Source: Bacteroidota bacterium (GTDB lineage: Bacteria > Bacteroidota > Bacteroidia > Chitinophagales > JADIYW01). From it: a DNA stretch of 64,000 nucleotides. The stretch lies in NCBI GenBank assembly GCA_016705125.1, contig JADIYW010000001.1:179155-243154 (forward strand). Direction: 5' to 3'. Below are positions 17,424 to 27,700 of the stretch, in pieces. The notes beneath the pieces are model-generated. The model worked only from the letters and a program-made list of their open reading frames with translations, did not search any database and was not told the origin of the DNA. Positions within the stretch are counted from its first letter, which is position 1; every line of letters starts with the position of its first letter. A program made the position numbers and the translations under genes.

Positions 17424-18709
17424 TAAACGAGCGTCTCTACATTTTTTTTCTTTTTGTTGTAGTAACTATTTATAAGGCGTTTTATTTCTTGTGTTTCTTG
17501 GTCTTTTTTTATGCAGTTTTTTAATTCTTGTATGTCATTTCCAATCAAATCAGGGTAAAAATACCCATAACCAACATAAATTCCATCTTCTATCATAATT
17601 GCTGAACGTTCATTACCCGATCTGCCTTCTTCAATCATAAAAAAATTGGCTTTTGGATATTCAAAATGTTTGACAATCTTATTAATTATTATTTCGCTTT
17701 CCATGCTAATATTAGCAAAAACTGAAAATTTTTCAACCAAATTCTCTATCCCTTTTTCTGCTCTTTTTTTGGAAACAAAACGAATCAAAGGTTTTTCAAT
17801 TTCATTTAATGCCTTCACAAGCAACTTACTTTTACCTTCTAATTCCTCCTTAAATATTCCATATTTGTACTTTGCTAACCCTTGATATTTATTGTATTTA
17901 GGATTTAATTTCCATATTTCACTTAATTCTATAAAACTAGAAATTAATTCACTTCCAGTTAATTCATACGTAATATCAAATATTTCGGATTTCAATTCCC
18001 TAATTTCAGCCTTATTTTGTTTGTTTTCAAATAAGTTGATTATTTGTTCCTTTATGTTTTTTCCTCTACCAATAAAATTAACCGCACCCTCTTTATCGTG
18101 AAAATAAAACACCCCTAATTCTTCGGGCAAACCATCTACAATTGATTTAGAAAGGTTTTCTGGTAGGCATGCAAGTAAAATTTCATCTGATACTATCCTT
18201 TTTATTAATTGGTCTTTATCCTTTGATATCAAATGCTCCAATAATAAAACTGTAGCCATTGTGTCTCCCAAAGCTCGGTGCCTGTTTTTTATTTCAATGC
18301 CTAAATCATTACACAAATTTCCGAGACTATATGATTTGTGATGAGGCAGCATTTTTTTTGATAAATTTACCGTACAAATTTGCTTTCGATTAAAAGACAA
18401 ATTTATTCGTTTAAATTCAGACTTTAAAAACCCATAATCAAATTTAGCATTATGAGCCACAAATACCATATCCTTGGTTATTTCTAAAATCTTTGCACTT
18501 ACTTGTTCAAAGGTTGGGGCACTTTCAACCATTTTATCGGTTATTCCGGTAAGTGTTATTACAAAAGGGGTAATTGGGGTTAAAGGATTTATTAATGTAG
18601 CAAATTGATCTACAACTTTTTTTCCATCATGAATTATTATTGCAATTTCAATTATTCTATCCTTTTGAAAATTCCCTCCGGAAGACTCTATATCCACTAT
18701 TGCAAACAT
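17420..18709 (-). CDS. DEDDh 3'-5' exonuclease (DnaQ-like) fused to a GIY-YIG domain
   Basis: Residues 1-165 are a DnaQ/epsilon-type exonuclease with a full catalytic set: D6 and E8 (DIES), D91 (NAKFDYGF), H144 and D149 (HRALGDT). Residues about 197-275 resemble a UvrC/Cho-type GIY-YIG domain: GVFYF (199-203) and NFIGRGKNIK (211-220). The second motif is FIG instead of YIG, and the conserved Arg of the usual NLKKRL segment is replaced (KEQII), so this domain may not cut DNA. About 150 further residues have no family I recognise. Exonuclease-GIY-YIG fusions are known in several phyla and are thought to act in repair. The end overlaps the convergent membrane gene by 4 bases. Confidence 0.87.
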   Translation of the reverse strand: MFAIVDIESSGGNFQKDRIIEIAIIIHDGKKVVDQFATLINPLTPITPFVITLTGITDKMVESAPTFEQVSAKILEITKDMVFVAHNAKFDYGFLKSEFKRINLSFNRKQICTVNLSKKMLPHHKSYSLGNLCNDLGIEIKNRHRALGDTMATVLLLEHLISKDKDQLIKRIVSDEILLACLPENLSKSIVDGLPEELGVFYFHDKEGAVNFIGRGKNIKEQIINLFENKQNKAEIRELKSEIFDITYELTGSELISSFIELSEIWKLNPKYNKYQGLAKYKYGIFKEELEGKSKLLVKALNEIEKPLIRFVSKKRAEKGIENLVEKFSVFANISMESEIIINKIVKHFEYPKANFFMIEEGRSGNERSAIMIEDGIYVGYGYFYPDLIGNDIQELKNCIKKDQETQEIKRLINSYYNKKKKNVETLVY

Positions 18710-18819
18710 GGATACAAATATACAACCAATTAAAAGGAATTTAAAATTTATATAAAAAAAGCAATTTTCTTATCCGCCTAAAAACGAATTATACGTAAAG
18801 TATTTGTCTTTGAAATAAG

Positions 18820-19170
18820 TTATTTAACACTAATTCTACCAGTAGAAAGTATTTTGCCATTATCTACTAATTGGAAAAAATATAATCCTGGCAATAAATT
18901 CTCATTTATTATCTTGATTTCTTTAGTCCTGACAATATTTACTCTAAATACTTCTTTTCCAACAATATTATAAATCAAAAAAGAAACTTTTCCACCTTCT
19001 AAATCAACAGATTGGTCGATTTTTACGGTAGCCTCAGTTGACATTGGATTAGGAAACACCTTTACTAAAGTATTTAAATCTTTTCCAAAAGAAATTTCAC
19101 TAGCTGTTGTCAGATTAAGACAAAAAAGAAATAAAAAAACACAAATTATTCTTGTAAAAATTTTAACCAT
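18820..19170 (-). CDS. secretion-tail-only protein (T9SS C-terminal sorting domain)
   Basis: The 116-residue product is a signal peptide (about 1-23, FLFLFCLNLTTAS) followed almost at once by a type IX sorting domain. VFPNPMSTEATVKI (about 38-51), YNIVGKEVF (about 67-75) and LPGLYFFQLVDNGKI (about 93-107) match the Por secretion-tail family in the right order and spacing. There is no cargo domain in front of it. Such tails normally guide large proteins through the type IX system to the cell surface, where the tail is removed. Here the gene may be a remnant, a small surface protein, or a competitor for the machinery. A -7 element is not evident. Confidence 0.85.
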   Translation of the reverse strand: MVKIFTRIICVFLFLFCLNLTTASEISFGKDLNTLVKVFPNPMSTEATVKIDQSVDLEGGKVSFLIYNIVGKEVFRVNIVRTKEIKIINENLLPGLYFFQLVDNGKILSTGRISVK

Positions 19171-19337
19171 TTATCTACTTTTAATTAAAAAAACTTCCCC
19201 TAATATTCAAAGATATACGTTTTATATAATATATGCAAATGTTTTCCACAATTTATCGCAGAAATGAACAAAAAAAATGAACTTTACACAATCTTCGAGC
19301 TTTTTTTACGTTATTTTGTCTTTTTAAAAAAAATTTC

Positions 19338-20309
19338 ATGCTGCTTTCTTTCATTATTCCTGTTTTTAATCGCCCTGATGAAATAAATGCCTTGTTGGAT
19401 TGTTTTGTAAAACAGACGTTTAAAAATTTTGAAGTTATAATTATTGAGAGCGGCTCTACTATTTCTTCAAAGCAAGTTGTAGATGAATTTTCAGACAAAA
19501 TAAGTGTTTCTTATTTTTTACAAGGCAATAATGGACAAGGATTTTCGAGAAATCATGGAATGAAACAAGCCAAAGGAGATTATTTTTCCATTTTAGATTC
19601 TGATGTTCTTATTGATAACGATTTTGTAAAAAATTTAAACAACCAATTAGCAAATAATTATTTGGATTGCTATGGAGGGCCTGATAAATTACATCCTGCA
19701 TCAAGCCCTATTCAAAAAGCCATAAATTATTGCCTTACCTCTATTTTTACAACTGGAGGCATTCGAGGAAATAAAAATCATGTAGGCAAATTTTATCCTC
19801 GGAGTTTTAATATGGGATTTTCGAGAAAAGTATTTGAAGCCACAAATGGATTTAAAATTCCTTTTTTTGGCGAAGACATTGAATTGAGTGCACGTATAAT
19901 GGATTTGGGTTACACAACAGGTTTATATGAAGATGTTTATGTTTATCACAAAAGAAAAACCAACTTTATTGATTTTTTTAAACAAATGCATTTTTTTGGC
20001 AGAGCTCGAATAAACATATATTCTTTCTTTCCAAAAACCCTTAAAATTGTTCATTTTTTTCCTGCTGCTTTTTTTCTGTTTTTATGTAGCATTATTCCTA
20101 TGCTGTTAGTAAACAGAGTAATAGGTAGTTTTTTATTGGGTTTTCTTCTATTATATTTGGTTTTGGTTTTTTTTGATGCTTTTTTTACTTATAAAAATTT
20201 TAAAATTGCATTGCTTTGTGTTCCTGGTGTTTTAATACAAATGTCAGGATATGGAACAGGTTTTATTAAAGATTTTACAAAAAGAGTTATATTCGGCAAA
20301 GATTTATAA
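19338..20309 (+). CDS. family 2 glycosyltransferase (GT-A fold)
   Basis: Inverting GT2 enzyme, probably membrane-associated, adding one sugar to a lipid-linked intermediate. The N-terminus LLSFIIPVFNRPDEINALL is the nucleotide-binding strand. DSDVLIDNDF (about 92-101) contains the metal-binding DxD. FFGEDIELSARI (about 178-189) supplies the ED catalytic base region. Two or three hydrophobic helices follow residue 230. It is six bases before rfbF and is the first gene of the CDP-sugar operon, so it may use the CDP-sugar made by the following genes; that is an inference. Confidence 0.9.
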   Translation: MLLSFIIPVFNRPDEINALLDCFVKQTFKNFEVIIIESGSTISSKQVVDEFSDKISVSYFLQGNNGQGFSRNHGMKQAKGDYFSILDSDVLIDNDFVKNLNNQLANNYLDCYGGPDKLHPASSPIQKAINYCLTSIFTTGGIRGNKNHVGKFYPRSFNMGFSRKVFEATNGFKIPFFGEDIELSARIMDLGYTTGLYEDVYVYHKRKTNFIDFFKQMHFFGRARINIYSFFPKTLKIVHFFPAAFFLFLCSIIPMLLVNRVIGSFLLGFLLLYLVLVFFDAFFTYKNFKIALLCVPGVLIQMSGYGTGFIKDFTKRVIFGKDL

Positions 20310-20315
20310 TTTTAA

Positions 20316-21086
20316 ATGAAAGTTTTAATTTTAGCAGGTGGGTTTGGAACAAGATTAAGTGAACAAACCGAAATAAAACCTAAGCCAATGGTAGAAATTG
20401 GTGGGAAGCCAATATTGTGGCATATCCTAAAAATTTACTCTACCTATGGTTATAACGATTTCGTCATTTTATTAGGCTACAAAGGGTATGTAATAAAGGA
20501 GTTTTTTGCTAATTATTTTTTACACCAAAGCGATTTGACAATTGATATAAAAAATAATAAAATAGAAATTCATGATAACTACTCAGAAAACTGGAAGATT
20601 ACTTTAGTGGATACAGGCGCCGAGACGCTTACTGGTGGTAGAATTAAAAGGGCAGGCAAATTCGTTGATAATGAACCATTTTTGCTGACCTATGGAGATG
20701 GAGTATCGGATGTAGACATACAGAAATTGGTGGAATTTCATAAAAGTCATGGAAAGCTAGCTACAATGACTGCCATTCAGCCTGAAGGAAGGTTTGGCGC
20801 TTTGGATATTTCAAAAAACAATGAAATAAATAGTTTTATAGAAAAACCAAAAGGCGATAACGCCTGGATAAATGGTGGTTTTTTTGTTTGCCAACCGGAG
20901 GTTTTAAATTATATAAATGGCGATGAAACAATTTTTGAAAAAGAACCATTAGAAAAACTAGCTAAAGAGGGACAATTACAAGCATTTAAACACGATGGTT
21001 TTTGGCAATGTATGGATACGCTCCGAGATAAAAATAGACTAGAAGATGAATGGTCGACTGGAAAGGCGCCTTGGAAAAAATGGTAA
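20316..21086 (+). CDS. rfbF: glucose-1-phosphate cytidylyltransferase
   Basis: RfbF/DdhA makes CDP-glucose from CTP and glucose 1-phosphate, the entry to CDP-deoxysugars. Signature LILAGGFGTRLSEQTE (about 4-19) and KPKPMVEIGGKPILWH (about 22-37) are present, with LLTYGDGVSDVD (about 126-137) holding the metal-binding Asp, and FWQCMDTLRDKNRLE near the end. The length of 256 residues equals the family norm. It is followed after 15 bases by rfbG. Confidence 0.96.
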   Translation: MKVLILAGGFGTRLSEQTEIKPKPMVEIGGKPILWHILKIYSTYGYNDFVILLGYKGYVIKEFFANYFLHQSDLTIDIKNNKIEIHDNYSENWKITLVDTGAETLTGGRIKRAGKFVDNEPFLLTYGDGVSDVDIQKLVEFHKSHGKLATMTAIQPEGRFGALDISKNNEINSFIEKPKGDNAWINGGFFVCQPEVLNYINGDETIFEKEPLEKLAKEGQLQAFKHDGFWQCMDTLRDKNRLEDEWSTGKAPWKKW

Positions 21087-21101
21087 TAAAAAATAGAAAT
21101 T

Positions 21102-22163
21102 TTGTTCGATCAAATTTATAAAGGAAAAAAAGTATTTGTTACAGGGCATACCGGTTTTAAAGGCTCATGGCTTTGTTTATGGCTTCAACAATTAGGGGCA
21201 GAGGTAATTGGTTTTAGCATTGATTTACCAAGTGAACCGGCCCACTTTGATTTATTAAAATTAAAGATGGTTGACATAAGAGGCGACATTAGAAATAAAG
21301 CACTTATTTTGCAGAAAATAGTTGATTATCAACCAGATATTATTTTCCATCTTGCTGCTCAACCTATTGTGCGCTTGTCTTATGAAGAGCCCTTTTCTAC
21401 ATTTGAAACAAATGTAATGGGTACAATTAATGTATTAGAAGCTGCAAGAAAAAGTAAGAGCTGCAAAGCAGTAGTAAACATAACCTCTGATAAATGCTAT
21501 GAAAACAAAGAATGGGAAAGAGGTTATGTAGAAACAGACTCCATGGGAGGATTCGATCCTTATAGTGCTTCAAAAGGGTGTGCGGAGTTGGTTACTTCAT
21601 CTTGGAGGCGTTCTTTTATGGAAAAAGAAGGCATCCTTTTAGCTTCAGCAAGGGCAGGTAATGTAATTGGTGGAGGTGATTGGGCATCAGATAGGTTAAT
21701 GCCTGATATTTTTAAATCTGCTAATAAAATGGAAAAGGTAAAAATTAGGAATCCTTTTTCTACCCGCCCTTGGCAACATGTTCTTGAACCACTTGGCGCT
21801 TATTTGTTGCTTGGGCAAAAACTATTAGAAGGCAAAACCGAATTTGCTGAAGGTTGGAATTTTGGACCTGATGATGAAGATTCAAAAACAGTAGAAACGG
21901 TTTTAAAAGAAACAAAAATACACTGGAATGCTATTGGTTTTGAAATTGAAAAAGTTGAAAATCAACCACATGAAGCTGGATTACTAAAATTAAACATTGA
22001 AAAATCAAAACAAATATTGGGATGGAAACCCATTTGGCATTTTTCCAAAACAATAGAAATAACTGCACTTTGGTATAAGGATTTTTATACAAAAGAGATT
22101 GATGTTTACCAAAGAAGTTTGGCTGATTTAAATAATTATATTGATGCTTATAAAAAACAGTAA
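21102..22163 (+). CDS. rfbG: CDP-glucose 4,6-dehydratase
   Basis: Extended SDR enzyme that turns CDP-glucose into CDP-4-keto-6-deoxyglucose. The Rossmann glycine motif TGHTGFKGSW is at about 14-23, the SDR triad sits in TSDKCYENKEW and YSASKGCAE (YxxxK), and the family-specific WERGYVETDSMGG lies between. The 353-residue frame must begin with TTG at 21102: no ATG or GTG occurs between the upstream in-frame stop (21087-21089) and the conserved KGKKVFVTGHTG block. It is the second enzymatic step of the operon after rfbF. Confidence 0.96.
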   Translation: MFDQIYKGKKVFVTGHTGFKGSWLCLWLQQLGAEVIGFSIDLPSEPAHFDLLKLKMVDIRGDIRNKALILQKIVDYQPDIIFHLAAQPIVRLSYEEPFSTFETNVMGTINVLEAARKSKSCKAVVNITSDKCYENKEWERGYVETDSMGGFDPYSASKGCAELVTSSWRRSFMEKEGILLASARAGNVIGGGDWASDRLMPDIFKSANKMEKVKIRNPFSTRPWQHVLEPLGAYLLLGQKLLEGKTEFAEGWNFGPDDEDSKTVETVLKETKIHWNAIGFEIEKVENQPHEAGLLKLNIEKSKQILGWKPIWHFSKTIEITALWYKDFYTKEIDVYQRSLADLNNYIDAYKKQ

Positions 22164-22166
22164 AAT

Positions 22167-22625
22167 ATGTCGTTAAATATTGAAGGAGTTTTAATTACCC
22201 AAATGAATAGAATCTGCGATGACAGAGGTAGAATAATGCATATTATGAAAAATAGCGATCCTAATTATAACCAATTTGGAGAGGTTTATTGTTCCACTGT
22301 ATACCCAGGAATTGTGAAAGGATGGCATATTCATGATAAAATGACTTTGAATTATGTAGTAATAAAAGGCATGATTAAATTTGTACTTTATGACCAACGT
22401 AAAGATTCGAAAACGTATAAACAACTACAAGAAATTTGTTTTGGTGAAAATAATTATGTAAGAATAACTGTGCCTCCAGGGGTTTGGAATGGCTTTATGG
22501 GCATTGGAACTGAAGAAGCATTGGTTATAAATTTTACTGATATTCCTCATGATCCAACAGAAATACATAGACTTGACCCACATGAAAATGACATTCCTTA
22601 TTCATGGAAAATTAAAGATAGGTAG
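22167..22625 (+). CDS. RmlC-like sugar 3,5-epimerase family protein (cupin)
   Basis: A 152-residue cupin related to dTDP-4-dehydrorhamnose 3,5-epimerase. VKGWHIHDKMTLNYVV (about 51-66) contains the histidine that acts as catalytic base in RmlC, and VPPGVWNGFMGIG (about 109-121) is the usual second cupin strand pair. The context, three bases after rfbG, says the substrate is CDP-4-keto-6-deoxyglucose or a derivative, not the dTDP sugar. It could catalyse a 3-, 5- or 3,5-epimerisation. Confidence 0.85.
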   Translation: MSLNIEGVLITQMNRICDDRGRIMHIMKNSDPNYNQFGEVYCSTVYPGIVKGWHIHDKMTLNYVVIKGMIKFVLYDQRKDSKTYKQLQEICFGENNYVRITVPPGVWNGFMGIGTEEALVINFTDIPHDPTEIHRLDPHENDIPYSWKIKDR

Positions 22626-22643
22626 TAAAATCAACGATTACAA

Positions 22644-23582
22644 GTGAAAAAAATTCTAATAACAGGCGGTTTAGGCAATTTGGGTTCATGGCTTACTCGT
22701 TACTTTTGTGAACAGCAATGGGACGTTACTGTTTTAGGTGCAACATATAGAGATATATTACCTGATTATAATTATAATTTTATTGCTTGCGATATAACGA
22801 ACTTAGAAAACTGTAAAAAAGCTTTAAAAGGACAATTATTTGATTATGTCATTCATACGGCAAGTTATAACGACACATTCATGCCAAACTATGCGCTTAA
22901 ATCATTAGAAATAAATGCATTAGGAACAAGAAACATTTTGGATACGCTTGAAAAAACGAATTTAAAAAATTTCATTTATTTGTCTACTTTTCATGTTTAT
23001 GGAAAAACAACAGGAAAGATAACTGAAAATACGCCTGTTGCTCCTGTACATGATTATGCCACAACGCATCTATTTGGAGAATTATATGTAGAACAATTTT
23101 TCCGAAACACAAATTTACCTTATACCATTATTCGATTAACTAATTCATATGGCTGTCCCATTGAAAAAGCATCTTCAAAGTGGTATTTGGTTTTAAATGA
23201 TTTGGCTAAAATGGCCGCAACAAACCAAGTAATTGAATTAAAATCGAACGGAAAGCCACAAAGAGATTTTATTTGGATGGGTGATGTTTGTTCTGTTTTA
23301 GAAAATATCTGTTTGCTTGATAATGCACCAAATGGTATTTTTAATCTTTCTAGTGAAATGAATTTTTCTATGTTAGAAATTGCAGAAAAAGTACAAAATG
23401 CCTATTTTGAAGTTTATAATAAAAAAATTGAAATTCGTTTAAATGAATTGGATAAAAACGATTACCAACAGAATGTATTTGTTAGCAGCGAGAAATTAAA
23501 AGAAATTATCGATTTTAAAGCGATAGATAAAATTAAAGAAGAGGCTAAAAAAATATTTGAAAAATTGGCCAATAGTCAATAA
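22644..23582 (+). CDS. SDR-family CDP-4-keto-sugar reductase/epimerase with YxxxH
   Basis: Extended SDR of 312 residues beginning at GTG 22644. The cofactor loop is ITGGLGNLGSWL (6-17). The catalytic tetrad position YxxxK reads YATTH (Y138, H142), while the upstream LSTFHVYG (113-120) keeps the Ser/Thr. The last gene of the rfbFG operon, it most simply reduces the 4-keto group to finish a CDP-6-deoxyhexose. The Lys-to-His change is a visible departure from canonical SDRs and may lower or change activity, or mark a subfamily. Confidence 0.82.
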   Translation: MKKILITGGLGNLGSWLTRYFCEQQWDVTVLGATYRDILPDYNYNFIACDITNLENCKKALKGQLFDYVIHTASYNDTFMPNYALKSLEINALGTRNILDTLEKTNLKNFIYLSTFHVYGKTTGKITENTPVAPVHDYATTHLFGELYVEQFFRNTNLPYTIIRLTNSYGCPIEKASSKWYLVLNDLAKMAATNQVIELKSNGKPQRDFIWMGDVCSVLENICLLDNAPNGIFNLSSEMNFSMLEIAEKVQNAYFEVYNKKIEIRLNELDKNDYQQNVFVSSEKLKEIIDFKAIDKIKEEAKKIFEKLANSQ

Positions 23583-23601
23583 AATAAACGATTACGAAGC
23601 A

Positions 23602-24666
23602 TTAATCCTCTTCTAAAAACTCAACAACCTTATCTCCTACCTGATTAGTAGAATATTTTCCATTATTGATATCTTCTGTTACAAAACCATTATTTAAAGT
23701 TTTTTCGACAGCATCATTTATTGCTTTTGCTTCGTCAAGCATTAAGAAACTATATTCCAACATCATAGCAGCAGATAGAATAGCTGCTAAAGGATTAGCA
23801 ATGTTTTTTCCTGCGGCTTGCGGATAAGAACCATGTATAGGCTCATACAATGCTACTTTATCACCAAAAGAAGCAGAAGGTAAAATACCCAAAGAGCCTC
23901 CAATAACAGAAGCTTCATCAGAAATAATATCTCCAAACAAATTTTCCGTTAAAATCACATCAAATGCTCTTGGCTTCTGAATAATATGCATTGCTGCACT
24001 ATCGATGAATGAATATTCAATTTCAATGTCTGGTTGCGTTGTTGCATATTTGGCTACCACTTCACGCCACAACCTAGAAGTAGCTAGTACATTTGCCTTA
24101 TCCAATAATGTAACTTTTTTCTTTCTGTTTCTAGCAAAATCAAACGCTCTTTTAGTTATCCTTAAAATCTCCTCTTCACTATATGAGCAATTATCAAATG
24201 CTATTTTTCCATCCTCCGATCGACCTCTTGGAGAACCAAAATAAATTCCGCCAATTAGCTCTCTAACAACAACAAAATCAACGTCTTTTATAATGTGGGT
24301 CTTTAGTGGTGAACTTTCCCATAATGCCTCATAGCTCTTTACTGGTCGTATATTGGCATATAAACCAAGCTTGCTTCTCATTTCTAAAAGTCCTTGCTCT
24401 GGGCGTATTTTAGCATTTGGATCATTATCGTATTTTGGATCGCCTATAGCACCAAATAAAATTGCATCAGAATTAAGGCAAATATTGTGTGTTTCTAATG
24501 GATAAGGTTTGCCTACTGCATCAATAGCGGCAGCTCCAATTAGTGCTTCGGTATAAACAAACTCATGGTTGTGTTTTTTACTAATTGCATTTAATACCTT
24601 AATCGCTTCATTTATTACTTCGGGACCAATACCATCACCTTTTAAAATTGCTATATTCTTTTTCAT
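23602..24666 (-). CDS. leuB: 3-isopropylmalate dehydrogenase
   Basis: LeuB oxidatively decarboxylates 3-isopropylmalate with NAD in leucine synthesis. I start it at ATG 24666 (KNIAILKGDGIGPEV); a longer frame from 24702 adds 12 residues unlike the family. Motifs include the substrate-binding LLEMRSKLGLYANIRP, RELIGGIYFG, and the NAD site EPIHGSYPQAAGKNIANP. The length of about 354 residues is normal. It is convergent with the CDP-sugar operon and divergent from the CHAT gene; leuA, leuC and leuD are not in the window. Minus-strand TATTTTTG at 24692-24685 may be its -7 element. Confidence 0.96.
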   Translation of the reverse strand: MKKNIAILKGDGIGPEVINEAIKVLNAISKKHNHEFVYTEALIGAAAIDAVGKPYPLETHNICLNSDAILFGAIGDPKYDNDPNAKIRPEQGLLEMRSKLGLYANIRPVKSYEALWESSPLKTHIIKDVDFVVVRELIGGIYFGSPRGRSEDGKIAFDNCSYSEEEILRITKRAFDFARNRKKKVTLLDKANVLATSRLWREVVAKYATTQPDIEIEYSFIDSAAMHIIQKPRAFDVILTENLFGDIISDEASVIGGSLGILPSASFGDKVALYEPIHGSYPQAAGKNIANPLAAILSAAMMLEYSFLMLDEAKAINDAVEKTLNNGFVTEDINNGKYSTNQVGDKVVEFLEED

Positions 24667-24753
24667 ACTTTTGTTATACGTTTTCAAAAATAGTATTATC
24701 ATTTGTTATAAAATACAAATAGAATATTTATATTAACATTAATATTTAAACCT

Positions 24754-27700
24754 ATGAAAAAATTTATTTTTCTTTTTGCCCTATTAACATCATTTGTCAT
24801 TTCGATTTTTGGGTCGATAACAGTAGTAAAACCAACAAATGGAGTCCTAACCTATAATAAAGCGTATGCGCTTTTTAGAGAAAGCAAATTAGACTCTTCG
24901 ATTATCTATTTTAAAGAAGCGGCATCAATTTTAAAAATTGAAAAAAAAGAAAGCCTTGAACATATTTGCTACTTAAGAATAATAGGAGTAAATATGGCAT
25001 TAAATGAATTTAAAGAAGCAAAATTAGCTTTTAATAATTTTGAAAAATTAAAACTAAATAAAACAAATGAGTTAAATAATAAACTGCCCATGGCAATATA
25101 TTATGAACTGAAAACGAAATATTACCTATACAACTCAAAATCTGACAGTGTTTTAAAATATAGTTTTCTAGCAAACAAAGAATTGGAAAAAATTGGAACT
25201 ATAGGAAATAATACAAGAATACTTTTATATAACGATTTAGGAAATTACTTTTTAGAATCAAATGATTTTAAAAAAGCGAGAGAGCAATATGAAAAAGCTA
25301 ATTCTATTTTGGTTTCACAATCTAAAAATTATTTTGATTGTAAGTTAATGGCTAGTACGTTAATTAACTTTGGTAATTTACAATATTATGCTTCAAATTA
25401 TGATAGCGCTTTTATCTTTTACAAGAAATCTGGTGAAATTATAAAAAAGAGTTTTGGCGAAAACCATCCTCAAGTAGCTATGGCATATAGTAATATGGGT
25501 TTAATTTTAGAATTAAAATGCAACTTTAAAGAAGCAAAAGATTATTACATAAAATCTTTAAATATTTATCAAAATTTTTTTGGTGAATATCACTTGTCAA
25601 TTGCAGAATTATATGCTTCTTTAGGAAATTTATCCCTTCTACAAAAAGACTATTTCAATTCAAAAATTTGTTTTGACAAAGAATTTGATATTTATTTCAA
25701 ACTTTTTGGAAACGATCATCCTAATGTTGGACTCTCCTGCAAAAACTTAGGAGTTGTAGAAAAAGAAATGGGAAATTTTGATAAATCAAAAATATTGCTA
25801 AATAAAGCATTCGAAAACATTAAGAAAAATTATGGATTAAATCATTCAGAAATTGCTGAAATATTACTTGAATTAGGAAAATTGGAACAAAAAAGTAATG
25901 TGCTAAAAAGTATTGAAATTTTTAAAAACGCTATAAATATAACTGAAAAAATCGAAGGTGATTTTTCTGAAAACAAAGGCGATTTACTGTATCAAATGGC
26001 TGTTTCTTATTCATTAGTTGAAAATGAAGAAAAAACAATTTTATTTTCTGATAGTTGTATAAAAACTTTTGAAAAAGTATATAATTCTAAAAAACATCCT
26101 AAAATAATTGATGCTTTTTTATTGATTTCTAAATCCTATATTAAACAAAAGAAATTATCAGAAGCTTTGCTTTTTTGCAATCAGGGAATTAATTTATGCT
26201 TTGAAAAAAAACCCAAATTTCCTGAAGATTTATACAATAAAAATATTTTATTTGAATTTTCTGTGATAAAAGGAATGCAGCTTAAAACAGAAATCCTTAA
26301 AACTCAAAATACAAATCCTAAATTGGGTTTAGTCTTTGCAAAAGATGGTTTAGTGTTTGCACAAAGATTATTACAATCATTAAATTCCAACGAGGCACAA
26401 ACTGAAATGCTTTTTGAAATTTCTTCGTTCTGTGAAAAAGGAATTTTCTTTTCAAAATATTTATATGACCAAATTAAATCCCCAAATTATTTGTCCTATA
26501 TCTTTTTTTTTATGGAAAACAATAAGGCAAATTTACTTAAAATAAATAATCAAACTAATGAAGCTATAAGGTTTGCTGGGGTTCCAAAAAAAATAATAAA
26601 AAAAGAACTAGATCTAAAAAACAAACTTTCCTTTTTAAAAAATGAAAAGCTCTATCAAATAGAGAATCTTTCTAATAAAGAAAAAATATTGGAAATTCAA
26701 AATGAAATATTTGGGACCAATAATGAATTAGATTTATTAAAGGAAAATATAAAAAAAGATTATCCTGAATATTTTAGCTTAAAATATAAAAACTATGATT
26801 TAGATTTAATTGATTTTCAAAAAAAACTTGTGTCTAATGTTATTGTTTTGGAATATTTTGAAACTGACAGTGGTTATCTATTGCTTAAAATTGATAAAAA
26901 AAATATCCGTCTTTTTACCATATTAATTCCTGACAAGATAACTGCTTTTAATAAATTAATTGAAAGTGTAATTTATGAAGATGACTTTTCTTTTGCTTCT
27001 TCTTCGCTATATTTATATAATTTGTTAATTCCTGATGAAATAAAAAATGAGATTAATCAAAAAACCTTATTTATTATCCGAGAAGGACTTTTACAAAAAA
27101 TTCCTTTTGAAATTTTGATAACTGAAAAACCAATTATTACCGAAAGAACCGACTGGAAATACCTGCTTTATCAAAATCCAATTCTTTATAATTTCTCTGC
27201 TAATTTTTTATTGGAAAAGAAAAAGGCCTCTATTTTTCCTAATTCAAAAATATGGGCAATCTCATGGTTAAACCCCAAAAATCCTTTATTTGGTGCCAAA
27301 GAAGAAATAAACAAAATTCGTAAAATTTATCCCCTTTATACCACTGTAGATGAGGCACTCGAAGAAACAGATTTTAAAAATCATGTTTCAAATTTTGGAA
27401 TAAATCATATCGCAACTCATGCTATTTTAAATGATTCTGCCCCAATTTATTCTTATTTTACTTTAGGAAATGATTCTTTAAATGATGGCAATTTATATGC
27501 ATACGAATTATACAACCTTATTATTCCAGCTGAACTTTCATGCTTAAGTGCTTGTGAAACTGGACTTGGTAAGGATTTAAAAGGAGATGGTCCTCAAAGT
27601 CTGGCTCGAGCATTTTATTATGCTGGTTGCAAAAATCTTTTAATCTCTAAATGGAGTCTGCCAGATAATTCAACGGCTAGACTTATTAATTTTTATTATA

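Noticed and set aside
19242..19250. TTTTCCACA as an origin DnaA box near the GT2 gene
   Set aside because: A single nine-base match in AT-rich DNA is expected by chance about once in a window of this size.
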